64,000 bases of DNA from Entonaema liquescens (lineage: Eukaryota; Ascomycota; Sordariomycetes; Xylariales; Xylariaceae). Below, piece after piece: positions 35,959 through 47,261 of this stretch (position 1 is its first letter; each line of letters begins with the position of its first letter). The stretch covers positions 1,860,001-1,924,000 of the forward strand of contig CADCSX010000007.1 in the NCBI GenBank assembly GCA_902805475.1. The letters are read 5' to 3'. The translations under genes and the position numbers were made by a program. The notes under the pieces are model-generated. The model saw nothing but the letters and a program-made list of their open reading frames with translations, had not been told where the DNA came from and did no database searches.

Positions 35959-38127
35959 TTAAGTGCGTCGAGCGCGGCCCTTTGCTGGTACAGTCGTCCA
36001 GCCATCGGGGTCTGCAACCGGGGCTGCTTCAGCTTCCGGAGCAGGTGATGAAGGCTGAGTAGGCTGTTGGGGAGAGCGGGGTTCCGAATGGCCGTTTGCT
36101 CGACCACCTCTGCCCTCGTAATTCCCTCGGGGTCCTCGTGGTGCACCACCGCGTCCTCGAGCATCACCACGGCCTCGTGGGGCATTGACATACCCGCCAC
36201 GACCCTGGCGCTGCTCTCCCGGTGATGTTCTCCAGTTACCGCTCTCGGTTGCTCTGGATTTGGTATTCGGGGCACTTTCCTTAGATCTAACTGGTACTTT
36301 TTGCTCTGTAGCTCCACCGTTCTGCGCACCTCCATCCTTCGGTTCCTCCTTTGTCTCGGCTGCGACCTCAGTCTTTTCCTCGACTGGCTCAGCCTTCGGT
36401 TTCTCTGCTTCGGCAGCAACCTTCTCCGCGGCCTCCTTTGCTGCGGCTTCTTTAGCAAGGCGTCGCTCTTCCTTTGCCTTCTCGTCGGCCTCTCTCTTTT
36501 CTTTCAGTTGTTGTTCTCGCTTCTCTGCGATCTCACGCTCTTTCGCCGCCGTATCAATAGGACGAGCGGCGCCGAAGGGGCTCGCTTTAGACTCGCCAGT
36601 TGCAGATGGCAATCCAGGAGATATCACATCCGGTGACTCAGATACAGTTCTCTTCTGTAAGTTAAGTCGGGGACGGCCTGCAGGGGCAGGGGCAGCAGCC
36701 GATCCAGCGACGGATCCAGCAGCAGGAGACGAAGGTGCCTCAGATCCGTCACGAGATCGCTCAGGGGATTTTACGGGAGGATCGGGTCGCATATTGCTGC
36801 GCCACTGGTTATCACGCTCTGCTGCAGTCGGAGTGCGCTCTGGACGCTCTGGACGCTCTGAACGCTCCGGGCGCTCTGAGCGTTCGGGTCTATCTCTGAA
36901 CTCTCTTGGAGGTCGAGAGCCTTCCTGGCGGCCTTCACCCCAGGTAGCCGGCGATGCCCTGCGGTCCTTTCGGAAAGAATCACGGTTGGCATCGTGAGTC
37001 CGGGGGCGGCTGCTATCTCGGGATCCCTCTGGGCGTTCTGACTGGGGGAGCGGTGACAGTGGACCCTTGCGTTCCCAGTTACCGAAATCGCGGACCTTTC
37101 CATCATCAGAAGGTGCATCCCGGAAAGTAGGCGCTCGGCGCTCTCCAAACTCGGCAGGACGTCTATCATTACTACGAGACGGAAGATCTGCCAGAGGTCC
37201 CTTTCGTTCCCAGCTGCTCAGGTCACGGGCAGACTCGCCACCACGGTTATTGTCTCTGTCCTTGGCTAGAGGGCTGTTAACATTTATCCACGCAAGACTA
37301 TTTTATTTGTACTTGGGACTTACGAGGATCAGCGATCTTGATTTTAATAGTACGGCCTTGGAAGCTAGTTCCGTCAAGGGTCAAGGCCTTCTTCAGACCT
37401 TCCACGTTGGCAAATTCAGCATAGGCAAAGCCTTTTGGGCGTTGTTCAATTCGATCTTCGATGATTCGAACACTAGTAATTTCGCAGCCCTCGAAGAATT
37501 CGGTAACAGACTCAGTTGTAGCTTCGTAGGATAGGTTTCCCAGATGAGCGGTGAAAGGGGGTTTAGTTGGGAGCTGGGCCGGAGCCTGGGTTGCGTAGGA
37601 ATCGCGAGAATAGCCTAGAGAAGTACAAGTTAGCAATCGATGGATGGTCTAAATAACAATCATCTTGACCTACCTCGATCATTGCCCGAGCCTCCGTAAC
37701 TAGAATAACCAGTTCGTCGTTCGGTAGATGGCAAAGGCTGGGAGCCTAGGAGTTAAGAGGTTAGCCAAGTTATGCCTATATATAAAATCAAATCCACGTT
37801 AGGAATTATGACGTACCGAATGAGTCTTCAACTTCATCAGCCCAAGATCCGCCGTATTCTATTTTATGTTAGCAAAGCCGCTCCTTCTCGTCATCTCTTT
37901 ATTTTAATTATGGGATGCCCGACTGGCTGTATATGGGATGATGGTATTATAGGCGGTGGGAAGACGGGATGAAAGGGGGGAAAGGGAGAACTGACTCTCC
38001 TCCTGCAGAAAAGCCCCAAGGCTCATCTTCTGCTGCTGTTCCTTCTTCTTAGGCGCTGTAATACATCAATTGTTAGCATGTGATCTTGTAGGGTAGGCTG
38101 AGAGATAGTCGGCGACAACATACCCAT
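35959..38127 (-). CDS. tif3: eIF4B/Tif3-like translation initiation factor
   Basis: Six exons: 38127-38124, 38055-37996, 37858-37817, 37745-37674, 37614-37324, 37265-35959; 592 codons (591 residues). The first coding exon is only ATG-G. The joined N-terminus reads MAPKKKEQQQKMSLGAF then YGGSWADEVED, the standard fungal eIF4B opening. One RRM follows at about residues 80-152 with RNP2 (TAHLGNL) and RNP1 (KGFAYAEF). Then come basic repeats of type S-W-E-R-K-G-P-L (twice), an R/E/P repeat (PERSERPERSER), a long charged A/E/K helix and an RGG-rich stretch (GRGDARGRGGAPRG). eIF4B stimulates eIF4A helicase and binds the 40S subunit during scanning. At the last join I used the acceptor CTCTAG before 37265, because the nearer AG leads to a stop. 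Confidence 0.87.
36834..36892 (-). repeat. R/P/E-S tandem codon repeat in eIF4B
   Basis: CTCTGGACG / CTCTGAGCG-type 9-15 bp units repeated about six times on the plus strand encode PERSERPERSERPERPER in the minus-strand protein. Confidence 0.75.
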
Positions 38128-39668
38128 GATTGCGGTGTTTTAGCCACGCGCAACGGTTGTAAAGGTCGTCGCGCGCAGACGGGAGTTGAATCGCCGAAGA
38201 AACTAGGTCTAGATCTAGTTCTTCGGTTAGGTTTGTTTAGTAATAAGAGACGGTAAGGCAGTTGTAGTTTTCACAGGTTGCCAGACCGACAAAACGATTG
38301 AGAAGATACGAGTGGTAACCGAGAGTTTGTAGGATGGGCAAGGAGAACCGAAAAGTTTCCTTGACCAGAAAGAAAAAAAAAATGGATGCTGTGAAAAAAA
38401 AGCCGGGAGGGTTAGCTTAATTTTTTTTTTTCGCAACGTATGAGAGACGAGAGTCGGAGAGTGTTAAAGCCTGCAGTACAAGTTTCTCAAGTACCATCAA
38501 TTTTTCAATTGTGATGGCGGGGTTCAGCTTTTAATCAAGTCAAATCTCGCACATTTCTTGTGTTTTATGTGCGGTTGTATTGTTGTACCCGTGTACTAAG
38601 GAGGGGAAAGTTTTAATCCTATTCTGTAGCGTACACTTAGGAACCTAGTGTGGTTAGGTAATTTAGGTACCTACCATACCGAACTATAAGGGTTTTGAAT
38701 TTTGGCGTGTGGCTCGATAACAAAATTCAGTTGAGGTACGCGGATAAGGATTTCATAAGATTTAATGCACCTTATACCTCTACTAAGTCCACACAAGACT
38801 GCGATGAATAAAGTAATTTAGCTCTTTTATGCAGAGTACCAAGGTATTATTCCATACACGTATCGTTGTGGTTGACCATCTTAAATACATGTACATATAT
38901 ACCTTGTGTATACCTAGGTAGGTAGGTATACATATACGTGGGTACGGCAGGTCCCATCAGACCTGGGGGTTTCGAGGGGCTCACCGATCCCCCTCTCAAC
39001 TGCATGTGCTAAATGGAATAATTATCAAGATGTGGACTGGGACATGCTCGCGAGTGCCGCAGCTTTCTATCATTGTTCATTGGCTAGTTTTTTATTGGGT
39101 CAACACTCAGGTACCTAGTCTCTAAGTACCTATTGACAGCACCTAACGAGGTTAACGAGGTTGGCGGTTGGCGGTTGGCGGGCTGGAACCATTGGAGCCA
39201 TTGGAGCGCAGGGATTTCTTGCCGCCGATAGTTGCGATGAAATGAACAAGAGCTCATTTTGAACTTAACTACCTCTATAATACCAAAGTCTCAGCTCAGG
39301 AAAACCTCCAATCAAACTTTGCTATCAATCGATTGCATACCAAAGCATAAAATTAACAATCCCCAACCATCTTGCATAGTTGTGGAATTTATATATATTT
39401 TTTTATTTTTTGGTACGCTTAATAGCCTTGACTACATCGAAGACGGATACAGGTGCATCTAAGAAACCTTTCTCTTAGCACAAGATATATTCAGATACTA
39501 CAGGAAATATCAGTGCTGTCACCTCTGTTAGCACAATTGGTGTCCTGAAAGGCTTTCTTTAGACTCGATTAATTGCCATTACCTTAGAGGTAGTCTTACA
39601 AAGAGACCGGGCGCAACACCTCTAGCGCTTACCTTTCTCTACTTCTCTTTCGATATACTTATATAACT
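38128..39668. promoter_or_regulatory. Divergent promoter spacer, eIF4B and Tim17-like genes
   Basis: 1.5 kb. A perfect TACCTAGGTA palindrome sits at 38911-38920, followed by GGTAGGTATAC, and a GGTACCTAG step lies near 39110. Short duplications (AACGAGGTT twice, GGCGGTT three times, CATTGGAG twice) lie at about 39147-39207. T runs near 38423 are close to the eIF4B start. No gene is supported. Confidence 0.5.
39147..39207. repeat. Cluster of very short tandem duplications
   Basis: Consecutive duplications of AACGAGGTT, GGCGGTT and CATTGGAG within about 60 bases, each unit different. It looks like local replication slippage. Confidence 0.6.
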
Positions 39669-40524
39669 ATGGCTTCCTCGCCTCAGAGGCCCTCGGCCCC
39701 AAATCCTAATCCTAATACTAAACCTGAGGCTATTAGTCCATATGATAGAGAGATGCCAACTGCGAATGAGCTTATGGAAATCGCAAGCAAGTCATTGCAG
39801 ACTGGAGTCATGGCCGGTAAAGCTATACCTTAGCTAAGGGATTAATAGTATATATATAGACTTGCTGACTTGAGTTCATCTAGGCGGCGTTGGTTTGGTG
39901 GTCGGGGCTGGTTCTGGTATTCTCCGATCAGCGCCACCGGCTCTGTTTGCATTAGTTGCAGGCCTTCAATGGTTTGCCCTCGGGTCTACTTATACAGGTG
40001 AGGAATATCGTCCATCCCTTATAGAGTTCTAAATACTAATTATTATACAGCTTCCAGGGACCTCCTTTGGCATGCTTGGGGTGGAAAGGAAAACCTCACC
40101 ACGTCAGACCTAGTAAAGGCGAGCGGTGTAGCTGGTGGCGTGGCTGGGATGATTGGTGGCATGTTTCGTAAGTCCCCCGATGTCTTCAAATCCTATATTA
40201 TTCATCTATACTGATCACTATATAGGAGGTCCTAAGAATATCCTACCAGGAATTCTAGTTTTTGGCACCATTGGAACCGCCGGTGGATACGTGTCTCAAC
40301 TCATTCAGGGACAGTCCAAGGGTGATTCCAAGACTAAGTCGAGCTGGTTTGATTCAAAATGGAGTCCTATGAAACGATTGTCGGATAAAGAATATGAAGA
40401 AAAGCTCGAAGAGAAAATTCTCCGGATAAACGCTGAAATCTCTATCATTGATGATACTATCGCTTCTCTTCGAGCATCAAGTGGCGCATCGACCAAGCCA
40501 TATGAGGGAAATAAGAACAAATGA
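39669..40524 (+). CDS. Tim17/Tim22/Tim23-like mitochondrial inner-membrane protein
   Basis: Four exons: 39669-39816, 39884-39997, 40051-40167, 40226-40524; 226 codons (225 residues), all introns in phase 1. The N-terminal 30 residues are polar and P/N-rich. Then come about four glycine-rich hydrophobic segments with GxxxG-type spacing (GVMAGGVGLVVGAGSGILR, LFALVAGLQWFALGSTY, GVAGGVAGMIGGMFRG, GILVFGTIGTAGGYVS), as in the Tim17 superfamily. The last 65 residues are charged and helical (EKLEEKILRINAEISI). The superfamily includes TIM22/TIM23 channel subunits and complex I parts or assembly factors. I cannot say which; lack of the classic Tim17 signature argues against a core translocase subunit. 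Gene structure is firm, family moderate. Confidence 0.68.
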
Positions 40525-41146
40525 TAACTCCAAAATATTAGCCGGTACGCTAGGTTGTTGATTCCTTAATAGAAGCAATCCAATTCAGTCCATATTGGGT
40601 TCTTACGGGAGGAATTGGCGCTGGAAGTGAGACAACCCCACGACGAGCACTTCATCGATCTCAGCCACCCATATGAGACAACAATGTTCAACTCGAATCA
40701 TCGACAACTTTGAATGAAGTATTTTGCTTACCTAAACGTAAGTTCTGCCAAGCCTTTAGCATCACAAACAAGCATTAGCTGCCGTGTAGAAACACGTGCT
40801 ACTCTTCAAAGACAGAAGACAGGAGGATACTTATCTAAACCTCGGTCTCATAGATCATCGATGTCGATACCAGCTTTGATCTTAGTGCATTGTGACACAT
40901 TCAACGTAATAGGAGCTTAGTTATACCAATTATATTGAGAGATGTAAGGCTATGTAGGTACAAAATGTAGGTGCATGTATATGACCTCAGCATACGTCAT
41001 CGCCATGGATGCCGTCGATCCAAATGCCCATACAAAATAGACGACCTTGCTCCCAAGCTAGCTAGCCACATTCAAACCATTTACAATAGTTTCAATACTA
41101 CTTTGAACTCGATATAGATTCACTTTGTTCGAAAAGACACGCTAAT
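40525..41146. other. Spacer between Tim17-like gene and small hydrophilic-protein gene
   Basis: 622 bp. The frame 40714-40920 is open but unremarkable. Presumed terminator plus promoter; no clear element. Confidence 0.4.
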
Positions 41147-41567
41147 ATGACTGATTCGCGAGGAGGCCACTCGTCTGAGCTTGAGCAGACACCCCTTGAC
41201 TCGAACCAGCACGGCCAGGCACAGTAAGTTTCTATCGTTTTCCACATATACTATATCATAACTCTTAATATCGAATCTCCTCGAAGATTAACGACCATAA
41301 AACCTAACCCTTTTAATCATTATAACTAATGAATCTACTAACTCGCCTCGCTACAGAAATATCATCGACGAGACGTCTGCCACCTACGGCAACACCACCC
41401 AATCAGACCTCGGTGCCAACATTGAATCCCACGACGAGGCGCTCAAGGACAAGGTTGACGGTGCTGTGAGAAGCGGGCCGAAGAAAGCGGACGAAAACTC
41501 AGGAGGCAGAGTGCAGGTCGGCGAGACGGGAGATTTGCACGACCTTGCTGCGAAAAGACAGCCTTAG
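41147..41567 (+). CDS. Small conserved-looking hydrophilic protein, 95 residues
   Basis: Exons 41147-41223 and 41357-41567, joined CA|A, give 96 codons. Donor GTAAGT and acceptor CTACAG are good, and the join keeps one frame with no stop. The protein is very hydrophilic, starts MTDSRGGHSSELEQTPLDSN, continues with NIIDETSATYGN and ends with a G/E/K-rich stretch. It has no Cys or Trp, no membrane segment and no signal peptide. Composition resembles small fungal stress-associated or LEA-like disordered proteins, but I recognise no named family. Called on splice signals, coding-like composition and length. Confidence 0.6.
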
Positions 41568-42794
41568 GGAGAAAAGTACTTATACTATCGGTCAGTTTAG
41601 CTTTGTGACGGAGTCATTTTGTATAACATAAGAGTTGAATGGAACTATGGGTTCGGTATGGGAATGAAGAGATAAGGAGTATACCAGGGCCACGATATAA
41701 TGATTATTGCTACTTGGAATTAGTGATTAAGAGCTTCTATAAATGACCAAAAAGTTATTCTTCAAAACACCAAGTTTCATCTCCAAGCTTGTAGTGAAAG
41801 GCATACACCCTAGATATTGCTGGAAAAGACGGTGCCTGAAGGTCTCCTGGATCTAGCTTGTAAGTCCGATAGAAATAGAGATAGACCTCTGTAAATTCTC
41901 ACTAAAACATTTATCATTTCTATCAGTATCTACCTGTTTTATGCAACAATGCCAACCTTGGCTAGTATCATAGCATGACTCCATCGTATCTCCCCTGAAA
42001 AAGGAATCAAGTCGTATAAAAGAATAGCACAGATATAGGGTACCCAGCAAGCGCCTATCTATCAGACGAGCTCGAAGATCTACTTCGGAACCGCCTCTAG
42101 CTATATATACAAAGGAGGGTCACATTTCTATATACCCGCGGTACCGGGTAGTTGGGCCTATGATCCCTCATAAGAACTTTGTCGTTCCCTGCTCCTGAAG
42201 CGAATCACGAAGGGCTCTTTATTGGCTTACTCTACTATAATATCAACGCATATACGTCTGATTCGATGCATCTTAATTAACCTACCCCCAACCAACTCTT
42301 GTATTTTATATCGACCTATAAGCCCATCCCTGCAGATATAAACCCGACTTATACGTATCATCGACTTACTACCGAGGTAGGTAGCGGTAAACTCTCGCAT
42401 GGCCATATCTAGGTAGGTAATAAACCTGCTAGTAACAGTAACAGCGATTCTACCTCGGCTACTCGCGGTAGCGATTCTATTTGCTAGCAAGCACGTCTTT
42501 TGCGCACAATCTGACAAAGCCAGCGAACAGATGGGCAACATTGGTAACGGGGATGCTTGCCTCAGGAGACACGTGTCATGATATTCAATGAATGAATGAT
42601 CAAAAAAGAAGAAAGTCGAAAAAAAAAACAACCGTAGTAACCCTGATTATACTCCAAATTACCTGAGGTATCGAAGGTCCGTTAATAGACGCATATACAA
42701 GCATACACACATACTCAAGACCGAAAAGAGAAATATCTCCGGACCGCCAACCCCCGCAGCTAGGTTATGTACCCAGGTATTCCCTTTTGAATCC
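41568..42794. other. Spacer before the GH1 gene 3' end
   Basis: 1.2 kb, A/T-rich with TAGGTAGG steps at about 42375-42420. Minus-strand open frames 42050-41853 and 42631-42227 lack motifs. Likely GH1 3' UTR plus intergenic DNA. Confidence 0.4.
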
Positions 42795-44331
42795 TTAGTC
42801 TTTCTTGATGACCGCGTCGAAGATCTCTTTCATCTTCTTGGCGCTGTACTTCTCTTTCCGCTGCTGGCCGTCGGCGTAGTTGACGTAGGTGACACCGAAC
42901 CGGGTCTCGTAGCCCTCGGCCCACTCGAAGTTGTCCATGAGTGACCACGCCATGTACCCCTTGACGTTGACGCCGTCCTCGCTCGACGCCTTAGCCATGG
43001 CGTTGATGTAGTCCCGGAAGTACTCGTACCGGAACGTGTCGTTGAGGATCTCGGGCTCCTTCAGGTCGTTCTCCCCCTTGATGCTCGTTCCGTTCTCCGT
43101 CACGTAGATCGCCGGGTAGTTGTACCGCTTGCTGAGCCAGTTCAGTAGGCCCCGGAATCCCTGGGGGTTGGGCCGGAGCCAGAACGACTGTGTCTCCGGC
43201 CCGATGCACTCGCCGCTCTTGCTGTATGGGTGAGTTGATAGGTCGCCTAGGTAATCCTCCGGAGGTGGATTGCCGTTGCCATGCTTGACGTAGTCGGCAG
43301 TGTAGTGGTTCATGCCGTAGAAGTCATTAGACCCTTTAACTAGGGCCTCCTCTTCGGGCGTGAATTCCGGCAGTCGATCGCCCAATTGCTTTCGCATCGA
43401 GTCGGGGTACTTGCCGAAGTAGATGGGATCCGCGAACCATGAGATGGCAAACTCAATCTTTCGGTTGGCAGCCTCGACGTCTCTCGGGTCCTCGGGGTCC
43501 CAGGGGTATGTGTAGTCACCGTTTAGGGTGATACCGATCTGGCCCTTATTGGTAGGCTTGAACTCTTCGCGGTATACCTTGACAGCCCTACCATGAGCAA
43601 GGAGTAGGTTGTGCCCAACGATCCAAGGCTCTCGGCTAGAATCACCGACAGCAGACTTGGCTCGGTTGGATGTGCGGCCAGGGGCGAAGAATCCTGTGCT
43701 GTATCCTAAGATTGAACTGCACCAAGGTTCGTTGAATGTGATCCAGTTCTGGCACTTAGGAATTGACTTAAATACGACGCGGGCGTAGTGCTCAAAGTCG
43801 AGAGGGAATTCCGTTCTGTTTAGAAGACCTCCATACCGCTTGTCGAGAGCATCTGGGACATCCCAGTGTAGTAATGTGATGAAAGGAACGATGCCAGCCT
43901 CAAGCAGGTCATCGACAAACTTGACGTAGTGGTCGATACCGGCCTGGTTAATAGGGTCATTCCGACCGCCGAGAGGAATGATCCTTGCCCACGATAGAGA
44001 GAAACGGTAGGCAGTAGCGCCTAGCCTCTTTAGAAGGGCGATATCTTCAGAAGTTCTATTGTATGAATCGCAGGCAACGGACCCGTCGGTTCCATCTGCG
44101 ATCTTCCCCGGAATCGCACAGAACGTATCCCAGATAGTGGCACCACGTCCATCCTGTTGCGTTGCACCTTCGACCTGGTAGCTACGTGCGGAGAAAGGCT
44201 CAAGTCAGTGGCGAAATTCTCTTTCTTGAGGTGTGGGTACGATTGCTGTATCAGATAGAGAAGAGGAGCTCGGTAGATAGTACTCACGCAGCTGTAGCGA
44301 AGCCCCAGAGGAAATCTGAGGGCAACGACAT
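42795..44331 (-). CDS. GH1 family beta-glucosidase
   Basis: Exons 44331-44288 and 44181-42795 (106-bp intron, joined GC|C) give 477 codons (476 residues), the standard GH1 length. It opens MSLPSDFLWGFATAAYQVEGA, the family N-terminal signature. The acid/base catalyst is Glu166 in TFNEPW; the nucleophile is Glu377 in YVTENG. Substrate-site motifs HWDVP, FYGMNHYTADY and WSLMDNFEWAEGY are intact. It has no signal peptide, so it is probably cytosolic, hydrolysing cellobiose and other beta-glucosides after uptake, as for intracellular fungal GH1 enzymes. Relatively GC-rich and strongly codon-biased compared with its spacers, suggesting good expression. Assignment secure; exact substrate inferred. 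Confidence 0.96.
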
Positions 44332-45835
44332 ATTGAATAAACGTTCTGAATTCGTAAGGGGCGATAAATGGATATCTAGGCTATTCCAAGTTGCCCACTA
44401 GCGTTTCGATCTCGTCCGGGAAAACGGATATATGCCCTGATACCCAGCCAAGACTTCAACCGACCTCACGAAGGGTATATAGAGAGTAGAAGAAGATGAT
44501 GACCGTTGAGTCAACTCAAGCCGAGCAGAACGACTGCTCGACGTTGGGATGGAGGCTAGCATCTTCTTTATACCCTTGTGAGGCTTTATGCTTTCCCAGA
44601 GGCGAGTTCGTCTACTTTTCGATGTATAGTGTAGGACCGGCACTTTCCCCTTTCTCCCGTATCGGACCGTGACGACCGAGAACTACAGGCTTGTACGATG
44701 ATGGCTGTATCTCCAAACCATTCATACCCACATAGACCATAGCAACCATCTCCGCCGCGGGGTAATTGGAGCTTGTAAGCACACGGGCAAAGAGACAGGG
44801 TCCAGTTTTTGATTTGGGATGTCCCCCACAAACAAACTCGTCATGTGCCGGAATCATATTAGATCTCAGCGACGGCCCGTGTCTCCGGCCACCAGAGGGC
44901 ACATGTCTGTCTAAATCTCAAGTCTTGGCCCTTTATGCAACCGGGGGAAGCCAGGGGTTCGTTAAAACTTCGGCGGTACAGCCGAGTGGGTAGACACCAT
45001 AGTCCCCATCCTTGGAACAACGGCGTACCTTGGATTCGGGATAGTCACGAATTGATGAGTGGCGGCGCTAGCGATTCAAAAGATCGATCTTGGCCACCTG
45101 CTTCGTTGGAATGCGGCGCAACATCCTTTTCACATGAACGGGTCAACTTCGGGAAGTGGAGGGTAGTCCACGATCGGCGAGCCATCCGACTTGTAGAAAA
45201 AAAACACAAAAAAACAAAAAATTTACTTAGCAGTGATAGGATCAAAATAATACTTGCTTAAAGCATTAGACCCTGGAAAATGCTTTAACGTCAATCTCAG
45301 TTTTGGGATCGGTTGGTTTATGCCGAGTCCCGGCGATCAGTGTCGTCGTACACACAATAACGGACTTCTCTTATACGTTGTCTTGCGGAATTCTTTTCCT
45401 TATGTCCATTCACCGACTTGCCAACTTAATCGCTGCAGAAATATCTCGGCGATAATTACTCGATGGTTTGAGAGTCACCTGTTTCGGGCTTATCCAATTT
45501 TCCTGGCCGAGCCTGTTCCTTATTCGTTATAACCTATTTTCTTATTAGACGGAGACTTGTATCTCATTGACAGATTACTACTGTGTATCCTTGCGAATAA
45601 TGACGACTTCAATATAGGGGTCACTTGTCCAGTCGCCGCATTACAGGAATTAAAAGGTCTTGCCTGTCGCTAACTAGAGAATGCAGGAGGAAGTGAGCAT
45701 GTTTCCGATGGATGCAGTACTTATCCTATTTCGAGCCGATCTTTCTTTCTCGCTAATGCCTTATAGTTGTATCATCCAGTAGCAGGTAAAATCGATCGGC
45801 CGCATGTACGGCGACCGAGCGATCAAAGTGACGTC
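44332..45835. promoter_or_regulatory. Upstream region of the GH1 gene
   Basis: 1.5 kb between the GH1 start and the 3' end of the next minus-strand gene, so it should hold the GH1 promoter. Several overlapping open frames occur on both strands (44395-45261), none with family content. A/T-rich beyond 45180 with A runs at about 45197-45222. Confidence 0.4.
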
Positions 45836-46653
45836 CTAGACAGTATTCCCGCCCTCTCCTTCATCAGCTTCTCCGCGTTTTCTCTTACCCGTCGTAGGCA
45901 ATTCATAGAATAGGCCCGCCTGTTGTGTCTCGTCCCCTGGCGCATCATCTCCCGTCCATTCTGTGATCTCATACTCGACTCGAACGCTGCCGTCTCGACT
46001 CTCCCTAACACCTTTTGTAGTGTGTATGTTGCCTAAACGACTACCTAGAATCATGCTTTCAAACCATGGAATACCAGTCACGTCCCGACCGATCAATTGC
46101 GAGCCTTGGTCATACGAACTAGTAGTAGGTACGATGTCCGTGGGGTCCGGTTCGGATTCGTCGGGGATCAAGCCTAAGTCCTCCAAGTCACGAAGGTCCT
46201 CGGTTAAGAGGCTGCCCAGCGTCAATTGAATATAGTCGGCCTCACTCCTAGGTTCTTCGGACCAATATGATAAGGGAGTTCCGCAGAACCCACAGAACTG
46301 TCGCATGGCATTTTGCTCAGCGGGGTGAGAATAGACACGTCTTATATTAGCCCGAGACTCGTCGGGGAAGAATGGGAATGTTTGGCTGTGGTACCACGAA
46401 AGCGGAACTCTAAGGAAGGCCGAGAGAGGCATCGCTGATGAAATTCCTATTTACATGCAGCGTTAGCTCCGGGAACATATTGCGACTGACTAGACGAAAT
46501 AATATAACAGGACTCATTAACGTTCTACTTACTATGGCCTATGGTTGAATCAAAGAGGACCTGAGCTCCTCCGGAAGAACCTTGGGGTATTAAAACTGTG
46601 TATTGGTTCCTGCCGCAATGGCAGCTGCCTCGTAAAGCTCTGTCAGAGTCCAT
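45836..46653 (-). CDS. GFA/CENP-V-fold (glutathione-dependent formaldehyde-activating-like) protein
   Basis: Exons 46653-46533 and 46446-45836, joined A|GA, give 244 codons (243 residues). The zinc-ligand pattern of the GFA fold is present: GSCHCG near the N-terminus (Cys11, Cys13) and RQFCGFCGTPLSYW (Cys92, Cys95). Between them are the expected beta-strands (NQYTVLI, AQVLFDS) and after them a 150-residue extension with acidic patches and a basic KRKRGE near the end. Typical family members are 120-150 residues, so this is a long fungal form. Despite the family name, formaldehyde chemistry is unproven for most members. Function unknown; fold assignment fairly good. Confidence 0.83.
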
Positions 46654-47261
46654 TATAGATCGTTCTCAATGACTGAAGTCTGAGGGACGAAATTGAGTAA
46701 GGATCAACGAAATTTGAGTTATTAGATAAATGAAATCGCAGTAACAGGAGAGAGATAAAGTTTTGTCTTGAATTAGTTAACTAGTATAAATCCTAATATG
46801 TATATTATGTAGATGTTGGAATCGTCTGGAACGAGCGGTACTGTTCTAAATTTGACGATCTTGTATTAAAAAAATCATGGGTGATGATGATTCCAGAATG
46901 TTTCGAAGCATTCAATAAGAAAAGCGCGTTATAAAGTGGGCTGATAGCTTTGGCCCCACGTAATGAGGTAATTCAACTTAAAAACTGCAGGTGCCGATGC
47001 CTTTTCTGCCTGCCTGTCAACATCTCCTCGTTGCATTCAATAATTCATTACATGTCGAATTAAGTTATTGAATTATTCAAATAACCAATAAATTTTATGC
47101 AAACTTGAAGAAAAGATACTTCTCATTCTTGAGGTCATGATTAGATGTAGCCACGGAAATCCCACCAATATCAACCATGCTGGTGAAGAATATGTCTACC
47201 GGAGATTTATCCAATAAAACTTCACAAAAAACGCCACATGCTTGTCTTACGAAATCATGTC
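46654..47261. other. A/T-rich spacer between GFA and Rch1-like genes
   Basis: 608 bp, strongly A/T-rich. A 9-bp inverted repeat (ATTCAATAA at 47035-47043, TTATTGAAT at 47065-47073) may form a weak hairpin, and ATTCAATAA occurs again near 46910. No gene is seen. Confidence 0.45.

Noticed and set aside
44970..45045. tRNA-like AGCCGAGTGGGTAGAC
   Set aside because: No matching T-arm or acceptor stem follows; the TTCGGG near 45038 does not fit a T-loop.
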